From an uncultured bacterium (GTDB taxonomy: Bacteria > Bacillota_I > Bacilli_A > RF39 > UBA660), in contig CASEAD010000136.1 in assembly GCA_949285775.1 (NCBI GenBank), forward strand, positions 1 through 8,131: a DNA stretch of 8,131 bases. The letters are read 5' to 3'. Both the position numbers and the translations under genes were made by a program. Numbering within the stretch: position 1 is the stretch's first letter; each line of letters starts with the position of its first letter. Below the pieces are notes generated by a model, which saw nothing but the letters and a program-made list of their open reading frames with translations, ran no database searches and was not told the DNA's origin. Below, piece by piece: positions 1 through 5,467 of this stretch.

Positions 1-46
1 AAATATTTTCCATATAAATTTATTTTTACTTTATTATTTTAATTTC

Positions 47-409
47 TTATCTTTTTTTAGATAATGAGTTATTTTTTTCAAGTTTACTAATTTGATCACT
101 TTGTCTATAACCATATAGTTCACTTAAAAATTCAATTTCTACAGGAGTTAAATTCAACTTTTCAGCATATTTTAACCAAGGATTTTTCCAACCTCTGCCC
201 TTACTTCTATTATCGCTTTTGTCACGATTATATCCATTATAAACATTTCTATGACCATGACCTTTTGTCCAGTCATCAGATTCATAAATATTTCCTTTAT
301 GATCCACATAAGTATCATATCCGTCATCATTTGCACACTCAGCAGATTCTAAATAATTAGCATATGCTTGATAATCATAATTAAAATCTGATAATGTTTT
401 TCTTGCCAT
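47..409 (-). CDS. Hypothetical protein, 120 aa, charged and aromatic-rich
   Basis: I do not recognise this protein. The frame stays open to a GTG at 418, but that codon touches the ribosome binding site. I chose the ATG at 407-409, which lies about 10 nt after AAGGAG (rc of 418-425). The 120-residue product has no signal peptide or membrane segment and should be cytoplasmic. Residues 1-35 are rich in Tyr, Asp and Asn. Residues 40-75 hold many Gly, His, Asp, Lys and Arg (DDWTKGHGHRN near 45-54). Residues 75-101 could form helices (NPWLKYAEKLNLTPVEIEFL), and the last 20 are basic and polar. Lysine codons are mostly AAA, like the ATPase at 2660-3859 and unlike the neighbouring DUF1287 gene, which suggests a separate origin. 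It probably has its own promoter in the 268-bp gap upstream. It is very likely a real gene, of unknown function. Confidence 0.7.
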   Translation of the reverse strand: MARKTLSDFNYDYQAYANYLESAECANDDGYDTYVDHKGNIYESDDWTKGHGHRNVYNGYNRDKSDNRSKGRGWKNPWLKYAEKLNLTPVEIEFLSELYGYRQSDQISKLEKNNSLSKKR

Positions 410-450
410 AAATATCACTCTCCTTAAAACTATAGCACTTATTTTTTATG

Positions 451-479
451 ATTTAATAATAAAGCAAAAAATATTTCAA
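451..479 (-). promoter_or_regulatory. Weaker candidate promoter nearer the 120-aa gene
   Basis: TTGAAA (474-479), a 17-bp gap, then TTAAAT (451-456) on the minus strand. The -35 matches 5 of 6 and the -10 matches 4 of 6. It would give a leader of about 35 nt. It is an alternative or addition to the promoter at 571-599; in DNA this AT-rich such matches also arise by chance. Confidence 0.3.
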
Positions 480-570
480 CCACCACCCTTATAATGGTAA
501 AGGAACAAATAATGTATTATTCCCGTTGATTAACATATAACTTATTACATACTGTCCCTCTTAGCATTGT

Positions 571-599
571 ATACTATCACCTTTCCCTTAATATGTCAA
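571..599 (-). promoter_or_regulatory. Candidate sigma-A promoter with extended -10
   Basis: On the minus strand TTGACA (594-599) is followed after 17 bp by TAGTAT (571-576), with TG one base before the -10 (an extended -10). The -35 is perfect and the -10 matches 4 of 6. Transcription would start near 564 and leave a leader of about 155 nt before the 120-aa gene. It would also separate that gene from the DUF1287 gene. Confidence 0.5.
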
Positions 600-686
600 T
601 ATTAAAAATCGTATTTTTGTATATTATTTTTGTTAACAAATCACAATTATCTATAATCAAAAGAAAATATTATTATCTAAAATATA

Positions 687-1331
687 TTAACTAACCCTAT
701 AATGCCCAACTATATCACTCCTTAACTTTAAAATATCTTCTTCATAATCAAGTTGATAAGGATTAGCATTATGAATAACAAAAGGAATACCATCTCTATT
801 TCTCTTATCAGATACAATACCAATATGATTATTAAATATAACAATATCCCCACCTTGCCAACTACTAATATCATAAATATCTAAAGTAAGAGGAATACTA
901 TTATAAGAAAAATATACCTCTAAATTCTTAACTCTCCTAAAATCAATATTCTTATCAACAGCATCTATATCATACCTATCATAATTATTTAATATATCTT
1001 CATTTACTAATTCCCTCAAATCATATCCTGCTCCCAAAAGACCAAAAGCCACAACATCAGTACACACCCCATAACCATCATCAGGATATCCCCCTTCATA
1101 ATACTTACTCTTATACTTAGGCTTAGTAGCAATATACTCCCTAACACTTTCTAATATATCTCTTTGATCATCAATACCATCATTATCCATATCAACATCA
1201 CTAACATAAGTATCAATATCAAAGTCATCATTACTATACATCCTATGAGGTATAATATTAAAATAATATAAAAACATAACTATTACATAAACAACCCCCA
1301 TAACTACCACTATTAATAACCACTTCTTCAT
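687..1331 (-). CDS. Membrane-anchored DUF1287 family protein (NlpC/P60-like fold)
   Basis: This 214-residue protein has an N-terminal membrane segment (residues 3-24, after MKKW) that acts as a signal anchor, so the rest should lie outside the cytoplasm. Residues 45-55 (DVDMDNDGIDD) form a DxDxDxDG loop typical of EF-hand or dockerin-type calcium sites. The remainder matches the DUF1287 pattern: GVCTDVV with Cys90, then WQGGDIVIF (158-166), HIGIVSDKRN with His169, and IHN (186-188). Cys and His are spaced as in papain-like NlpC/P60 enzymes, so a cell-wall amidase or peptidase role is plausible, but the family's activity is not established to my knowledge. The start follows AAGAGGAT by about 10 nt. 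The gene begins 57 bp after the nitroreductase stop and probably shares its transcript. Lysine codons are mainly AAG, as in that neighbour. Confidence 0.85.
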   Translation of the reverse strand: MKKWLLIVVVMGVVYVIVMFLYYFNIIPHRMYSNDDFDIDTYVSDVDMDNDGIDDQRDILESVREYIATKPKYKSKYYEGGYPDDGYGVCTDVVAFGLLGAGYDLRELVNEDILNNYDRYDIDAVDKNIDFRRVKNLEVYFSYNSIPLTLDIYDISSWQGGDIVIFNNHIGIVSDKRNRDGIPFVIHNANPYQLDYEEDILKLRSDIVGHYRVS

Positions 1332-1388
1332 ATAATCACTATCCTCTTATAAATAAAGAAAAAGAACTAATATTAATTCCTTATATAT

Positions 1389-2195
1389 TTATATAAACTC
1401 TACCATATCCTTTAATTCCCTTCTCACCATATGCATTGGATTACCTTTATAATCATCTGCCTTATATCCAATAGGAATTAAACAAATAGGACAAGTATTA
1501 TCATCTAAATTAAATACCCTCTTTAACTCATTCTTATCAAACATCTTTATCCATATATTATCAACCCCAATATTAGTAGCCTCTAACATCATATGCGTAG
1601 CAACTATAGAAGCATCCATCTCATAAGTAGAATCCCCACCCTTACTCCAAGCAATACTCTTATCACTACAAACAACCAAAACCACAGGTGCCCCATACCT
1701 ACAAGGACTAACCTTATCTATTTTCTCTAAAGCATCATCTGAATACGCTACTAATATCTTTACAGGTTGCATATTCTTAGCCGTAGGCGCTACTCTACCA
1801 GCTTCTAATATCTTATTTATCTTATCCTTATCAACCTTATCTTCCTTAAACTTCCTAGTAGCAGTTCTTTCTCTTATTATATCCTCAAAATTCTTAATAT
1901 TTCCATTAAACTCACTATATTGTTCCACTTTCATCTTAAGATTATACTTATCTCTTAACTCTGCGATATTCTTCATCATCGGTGATTTATGATGTAAATC
2001 CAATGCTTCCAAACTATCCCAACAATCAATCAATAAAACAGTCTCTTTATCATTCTCTGGATAAAAATATTCATACCTCTTATTCCCCTCTTCAGCACGT
2101 ACTCTATCAACAATCCCCCTGCTAATCATTTCCTTAACAAATTCTCTAGCACTACCATTCTCTCCTGTATAATAAATATTAACAACTAAACTCAT
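1389..2195 (-). CDS. ABM-like domain fused to nitroreductase, FMN-dependent
   Basis: This 268-residue cytoplasmic protein has two parts. Residues 1-95 resemble an antibiotic-biosynthesis-monooxygenase (ABM/YgiN-type) ferredoxin-like domain: a beta start (SLVVNIYYTG), a central LLIDCWDSLEALDLHHKS segment and a closing KMKVEQYSEF strand. Residues 103-268 are a nitroreductase-fold flavin enzyme. The FMN phosphate motif RERTATRKF spans 108-116, followed by APTAKNMQPVKILVA (136-150), the helix ATHMMLEATNIGVDNIWI (199-216) and IPIGYKADD near the C-terminus. Such enzymes use NAD(P)H to reduce quinones, nitro compounds or other electrophiles; the substrate cannot be read from sequence. The start has an excellent ribosome site (GAGGAGG, 7 nt before ATG). 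Its -10 box and a palindrome lie directly upstream. It is probably the first gene of an operon with the DUF1287 gene. Lysine is mostly AAG. Confidence 0.87.
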   Translation of the reverse strand: MSLVVNIYYTGENGSAREFVKEMISRGIVDRVRAEEGNKRYEYFYPENDKETVLLIDCWDSLEALDLHHKSPMMKNIAELRDKYNLKMKVEQYSEFNGNIKNFEDIIRERTATRKFKEDKVDKDKINKILEAGRVAPTAKNMQPVKILVAYSDDALEKIDKVSPCRYGAPVVLVVCSDKSIAWSKGGDSTYEMDASIVATHMMLEATNIGVDNIWIKMFDKNELKRVFNLDDNTCPICLIPIGYKADDYKGNPMHMVRRELKDMVEFI

Positions 2196-2216
2196 AACTA
2201 ATCCTCCTCTATTTAC

Positions 2217-2257
2217 ATTATAATACAGAACAAAGGTTAAATAATTAATTATTTAAC
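2217..2257 (-). promoter_or_regulatory. Nitroreductase promoter with perfect 22-bp palindrome operator
   Basis: TATAAT (rc of 2217-2222) lies 21 bp before the nitroreductase start, consistent with a start site near 2210 and a short leader carrying GAGGAGG. No good -35 box is visible. Instead a perfect 22-bp palindrome occupies 2236-2257, with half-site GTTAAATAATT and no spacer, covering roughly -27 to -48. That position fits binding of a dimeric regulator (activator or repressor), but AT-rich palindromes can arise by chance. Confidence 0.5.
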
Positions 2258-2258
2258 T

Positions 2259-2278
2259 ACTTTACCTCACGGTAAAGT
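2259..2278. repeat. Perfect 8-bp hairpin, likely IS200/IS605 right-end hairpin
   Basis: ACTTTACC (2259-2266), loop TCAC, then GGTAAAGT (2271-2278). It overlaps the last codons of the decayed tnpB tail, where IS200/IS605 elements carry a subterminal hairpin recognised by the TnpA transposase. It is therefore best read as a leftover element end. A weak terminator is less likely because no T-run follows on either strand. Confidence 0.5.
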
Positions 2279-2655
2279 GTTTCTGCTTCATAGACTCTGT
2301 AACCAGAATTCTCCACAGACTTAAAATCCGATAGTTGCTACCGTACTTATTTTTGGGTTAAAGAAACTTTGTTCGTTCTATATACTTAACAAATTATCTT
2401 CTTCATATGTAACTTCAATCCTTCAAACATTATATTAATACTCGCATTTTTTAACTTTTGATAAAATTCTGCTAGTTTTTTCAAATTTATAATAACCTTT
2501 TACTTTTCTTGATGATTCCCTTTTAATTCTTTTTCACACTTTAATTATTATTGGTAGTAGTACTATCTAATAATATCATTAAATTCTTTATTCTTAAGTA
2601 AATCCCTACTATAGATGTTGAATTTTCTATTATAGATACTTCTATATTTATATCA
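2262..2655 (-). pseudogene. tnpB: Decayed IS200/IS605-family tnpB fragment
   Basis: Pieces of a TnpB RNA-guided nuclease can be read in three shifting frames, in order. First comes NSTSIVGIYLRIKNL (about 2578-2625), matching the RuvC-I motif GIDLGIK, with the catalytic Asp now Tyr (codon 2598-2600). Next are SSRKVKGYYKFEK (about 2480-2520) and KLAEFYQKLKN, typical of the helical segment after RuvC-I. This runs directly into ASINIMFEGLKLHMK (about 2395-2445), the extreme C-terminal NASINIxxEGLKL signature. The tail follows as STVATIGF...CGEFWL and SMKQKHFTVR-stop. There are at least three frame changes and several stops. The RuvC-II/zinc-finger region is missing, as is everything before RuvC-I. 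The fragment ends against the ATPase stop codon. It cannot make a working protein. Confidence 0.8.
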
Positions 2656-2659
2656 AAAT

Positions 2660-3859
2660 TTATTTACTTTCCAATAACCAATCTATAATATTTTTATGAA
2701 TAATTCCATTTTGTGAATAATCTAATTTATCTGTAGAAATTACATATTTTGGATAATTATCATCTATATTATCATAAGCACCAAATTCTCTTTCCTCAAT
2801 ACTTTTATTAGATAACTCATAAGTTACTTGATAATATTCTTTTTGATTATGTTTTACTGCAATAAAATCTATTTCTTTCCCATTATTATTACCAATACTA
2901 ACATTATAACCACGACAAATAAGTTCATTATAAACAATATTTTCTAAATATGCACCAAATTGCGTTTTCTTATTAATATTTAATATTTGACCTAACCCTA
3001 AATCAACTAAATAATATTTATCCTTCCTAGACAATATCCTTTTACCTCTTATATCATAAGTAGATACCCTTGACATTAAAAAAGATGACTCTGCATAATC
3101 TAAACACTCATATATTGTTTTAGATGAAATTGGAATTTTCTCTTTTGTAAATTCATTAATCATATTAGTAGGAGAAAATGTTTGACTTGGATTAGTTACC
3201 AAATATTCCATCACCCTTTGAAACAAATTAATATTTTTAATTGAATGCCTTTTAACAATATCTTTTAAAACAATAGCGTCAAATAAATCAGATAAATATG
3301 TTTTTGTGCCATCAATTGATTTAAATTCAAACCTTTGTGGCATACCACCCCATAATAGATAATCATTAAAAGCATCTTCTAGTTCATTTTTCCCACTTAT
3401 ATTTCTAAGCGCTACAATCTCCGAAAAAGAAAATGGTGCAATTTTAAATGATATATATCTACCAGATAATAATGTAGAAAGCTCACTAGATAATAAATTA
3501 GAATTAGAACCAGTTATAAATAAAGATACATTTAAAGTAGCCTTAAATGAATTAATTACCTTTTCCCACTTATCTACATTTTGAATTTCATCAAAAAATA
3601 AATAGTATTTTTCATCGTTTTTTATTTTTTCTTTAACATACTTATTTAAATCTAAATAATTTTTTATAAATGAATACTCAACATCTTCAAAATTAATATA
3701 TATAATATTTTCTTCTTTAATACCAAATTCTTTTAATTCTTCAATTATTTGTTTTAATAATATTGATTTACCACATCTTCTAATCCCTGTAATAACTTTT
3801 ATTAAATCTACATCATAAAACTCTCTAATTTTAGTTAAATATCTTTCTCTTTTTATCAT
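2660..3859 (-). CDS. ATP-binding protein, AAA_14 + DUF4143 type
   Basis: This 399-residue cytoplasmic protein has the layout of the large AAA_14/DUF4143 family of standalone ATPases. The Walker A loop TGIRRCGKS is at residues 24-32, Walker B YLFFDEIQ at 86-93 (Asp90, Glu91), and a sensor-like FITGSNS at 114-120, followed by SGRY. The C-terminal part has a winged-helix-like middle, and from about 300 FGAYLENIVYNELICRGY and GKEIDFIAV...YYQV, which resemble a degenerate PD-(D/E)xK nuclease fold with Gln in place of the catalytic Lys. The family's role is poorly defined. The frame runs 16 codons further upstream, but a perfect promoter lies inside that extension, so I start at the ATG at 3857-3859, preceded by GGTGA. 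Nearly all lysine codons are AAA, unlike the AAG-rich downstream genes, which suggests acquisition. It borders a dead tnpB. Confidence 0.85.
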   Translation of the reverse strand: MIKRERYLTKIREFYDVDLIKVITGIRRCGKSILLKQIIEELKEFGIKEENIIYINFEDVEYSFIKNYLDLNKYVKEKIKNDEKYYLFFDEIQNVDKWEKVINSFKATLNVSLFITGSNSNLLSSELSTLLSGRYISFKIAPFSFSEIVALRNISGKNELEDAFNDYLLWGGMPQRFEFKSIDGTKTYLSDLFDAIVLKDIVKRHSIKNINLFQRVMEYLVTNPSQTFSPTNMINEFTKEKIPISSKTIYECLDYAESSFLMSRVSTYDIRGKRILSRKDKYYLVDLGLGQILNINKKTQFGAYLENIVYNELICRGYNVSIGNNNGKEIDFIAVKHNQKEYYQVTYELSNKSIEEREFGAYDNIDDNYPKYVISTDKLDYSQNGIIHKNIIDWLLESK

Positions 3860-3878
3860 AGTTTCATCACCCATTATA

Positions 3879-3907
3879 ATTATAAAACAAGCAAGCATAA
3901 ATGTCAA
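3879..3907 (-). promoter_or_regulatory. Perfect consensus sigma-A promoter for the ATPase gene
   Basis: TTGACA (rc of 3902-3907), exactly 17 bp, then TATAAT (rc of 3879-3884); a second TATAAT copy follows at once (3873-3878). Transcription should start near 3871-3873, leaving a leader of only about 12 nt that still contains GGTGA. This rules out translation from the GTG/ATG codons further upstream in the open frame. Confidence 0.8.
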
Positions 3908-3934
3908 TATATTTTCCTACAAGAAAATATATTG
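3905..3934. repeat. 12-bp perfect inverted repeat overlapping the -35 box
   Basis: CAATATATTTTC (3905-3916), 6-nt spacer CTACAA, GAAAATATATTG (3923-3934). One arm shares three bases with the -35 hexamer of the ATPase promoter, so a protein bound here would touch RNA polymerase. No T-run follows on the minus strand, so it is not a good terminator for ftsW. Operator is the favoured reading; an old element end is possible. Confidence 0.5.
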
Positions 3935-4144
3935 CTTTTAAATTTATTTTACATTTACTATTTCATAAAATATTATGGCTAAAAAATAAAGATTAAATTC
4001 AATAAAACTATAAATCAATATGAAATAAAAACAATATTTAAAGAAAACAACCAACATCTATAAGAGTTGAACCGATAATCAGAAAGTCTGCACAAGTGAA
4101 TTGAAAAGAAGACTTTAAGTTAATTAGTAAAAGTGGGTACAAAA
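3935..4144. other. Intergenic region with possible second IS-end remnant
   Basis: The part nearest the ATPase (3935-4045) is featureless and A/T-rich. From about 4050 to 4140 the base composition changes. It contains a small bulged hairpin, CAAC-a-TCT / AGA-GTTG (4052-4069), and a longer stem AAAGTCT (4083-4089) / AGACTTT (4110-4116). On the plus strand the frame reads TSIRVEPIIRKSAQVN before a stop, loosely like a TnpB C-terminal tail. I would call it a possible IS605-type right end in opposite orientation, weakly supported. No ftsW terminator with a T-run was found. Confidence 0.25.
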
Positions 4145-5233
4145 CTAGTCATAATTATACTTACTAATATTAAGTAAAATACTCATACCTAACATCGTAA
4201 TAAGTAAACTAGATCCCCCATAAGAAAGAAATGGCAAAGTAACCCCCGTAACAGGAATTAATCCCACTACTACCATTAAATTAAGTAAAGTCTGAAAAGC
4301 AAGTTGAAAAGTAATGCCAAAAGCTAAATACTTACCAAACCTATTCTCACAATTCTTACTTATCCTAAACCCTCTATATATAATTACCATAAATAAACTA
4401 GCAACAATAACTACACCCATAAAACCAAATTCTTCAGATATAATACTAAATATAAAATCAGTCTGAGGCTCTGGAAGATAAAAATGTTTCTGAATACTAT
4501 TACCAAACCCTAATCCCAATAAACCACCAGGCCCTATTGCATATAAACTCTGTATAATCTGAAAACCACTCCCCAAAGGATCACTCCAAGGATCAATAAA
4601 AGATAATATTCTCTTTAATCTATAAGGTGCCACAACAATAAGACCAGCAATACCAAGTAATCCTAAAAAACCAATCTTAACAAAAAATCCCATCTTAACC
4701 CCACTAACAAAAAGCAACACCACTATTGACATAACAATAATAACCCCAGTACCAAAATCAGGCTGTAGCATAATAAGACCAAACACCAACATTAAAATAA
4801 CTAATATAGGTAATACCCCTCTTTTAATATCCCTAAGTTCTTTCTCATTTCGAGATAAATACTTAGATGTAAATATAATCATTCCTAATTTAGTAAATTC
4901 ACTAGGTTGAATACCAAAACTCCCTATCCCAAACCAACTCCTACTACCATTCCTAACAGTCCCAATACCAGGAATCAATACTAATATAAGTAATATAAAA
5001 CAAATACCAAATATAACATTAGCTTTACTCAAATACTTAGTATAAGGAATTTTTAAAGTAACATACATAATAACAAAACCAACAACTAAAAATAACCCCT
5101 GCATTTTAACAAACCTATACGCATCATTAAATTTATATAAAGCCCATACATAAGATGCTGAATATATCATAATAACACCAAATAAAGAAATAACAATAAT
5201 ACTTATAAGTAATATCCAATCTACCCTCTTCAT
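4145..5233 (-). CDS. ftsW: FtsW, SEDS-family peptidoglycan glycosyltransferase
   Basis: FtsW polymerises lipid II into glycan strands at the division septum with a class B penicillin-binding protein, in the cytoplasmic membrane. The 362-residue product is full length for SEDS proteins and has about ten membrane segments. Signature motifs are present: NGSRSWFGIGSFGIQPSEFTKLG (95-117), LQPDFGTG (156-163), RLKRILSFIDPWSDPLGSGF (205-224), then FYLPEPQTDFIFSIISEEFG (251-270) with the proposed catalytic Asp259, and PVTGVTLPFLSYGGSS (327-342). The last motifs fit FtsW/SpoVE better than RodA. The frame opens at an ATG at 5248, but GGGAG lies 8 nt before the ATG at 5231-5233, so I chose that start (MKRVDW). 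Its first 15 codons and its upstream spacer are duplicated beyond the fic gene. The fic terminator upstream suggests it needs its own promoter; TATAAT at 5377-5382 (rc) is one weak candidate. Confidence 0.93.
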   Translation of the reverse strand: MKRVDWILLISIIVISLFGVIMIYSASYVWALYKFNDAYRFVKMQGLFLVVGFVIMYVTLKIPYTKYLSKANVIFGICFILLILVLIPGIGTVRNGSRSWFGIGSFGIQPSEFTKLGMIIFTSKYLSRNEKELRDIKRGVLPILVILMLVFGLIMLQPDFGTGVIIVMSIVVLLFVSGVKMGFFVKIGFLGLLGIAGLIVVAPYRLKRILSFIDPWSDPLGSGFQIIQSLYAIGPGGLLGLGFGNSIQKHFYLPEPQTDFIFSIISEEFGFMGVVIVASLFMVIIYRGFRISKNCENRFGKYLAFGITFQLAFQTLLNLMVVVGLIPVTGVTLPFLSYGGSSLLITMLGMSILLNISKYNYD

Positions 5234-5313
5234 AACCCCCACTCCCATCTATTAATATATATGACAGAAAATAACAATAACTACCAAAAAAGCTAGCCAT
5301 AAGACTAACTATA
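5190..5313. repeat. Direct repeat copy A (ftsW start and upstream spacer)
   Basis: This 124-bp segment covers the first codons of ftsW and its upstream spacer. It matches 6446-6564 nearly base for base. The differences are a 6-bp block ACTCCC (present here only) just before the ftsW start, one single-base indel and a few substitutions in the spacer. The coding part is identical. Copies A and B flank the fic unit in the same orientation. Confidence 0.95.
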
Positions 5314-5424
5314 TACTATAACTTCTTATCACTAAAGAAACTATACCCGCTTCTCATAACAACTTTTATTAACTATATTATATCTAACTTACAAATTATA
5401 CAGAAAATATAAAATATTTACACT

Positions 5425-5466
5425 AAAAAAAGCCTATTAAAAAAACTAATTATTTTAATAAACCTT
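5425..5466 (-). terminator. Rho-independent terminator after the fic gene
   Basis: Starting about 2 nt after the fic stop, the minus strand reads AAGGTTTATTAAAA, a 10-nt loop, then TTTTAATAGGCTTT and further T residues. The stem has about 14 pairs with three G-T wobbles and ends in a T-run. It should end the fic transcript and limit read-through from mraY or fic into ftsW. Confidence 0.7.
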
Positions 5467-5467
5467 A

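Larger units (their letters stand above)
410..686. other. Intergenic leader region, 277 bp
   Basis: This gap separates the DUF1287 stop from the 120-aa gene. The half next to DUF1287 (600-686) is almost pure A/T, with a short hairpin AAAAAT-CGT-ATTTTT (604-618) and a 12-bp palindrome TTTGTTAACAAA (629-640). The stretch from about 481 to 570 has more G and C, which suggests a structured leader or an old mobile remnant. One imperfect hairpin, GGAACAAATAAT / ATTATTCC, lies at 501-522. Only very short reading frames (about 15 codons) are present. I could not match it to a riboswitch class. Confidence 0.4.

Noticed and set aside
470..495. T-box-like AAGGGTGG run in the leader of the 120-aa gene.
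   Set aside because: The following ACC-CG part of the antiterminator, a specifier stem and a terminator with T-run are all missing, and the downstream gene is not a tRNA ligase or amino-acid gene.
2259..2278. Hairpin read as a transcription terminator.
   Set aside because: No T-run follows on either strand; its place at the end of the tnpB tail fits an IS end better.
2262..2655. An RNA-guided regulator derived from TnpB (RuvC-inactivated but intact protein).
   Set aside because: Although the RuvC-I Asp is lost, there are several frameshifts, stops and a large deletion, so no such protein can be made.
3860..3907. 16-residue N-terminal extension of the ATPase (MTFMLACFIIIMGDET), which looks like a short hydrophobic leader.
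   Set aside because: A perfect promoter lies within it and the predicted transcript starts after it; GGTGA spacing favours the ATG at 3857-3859.
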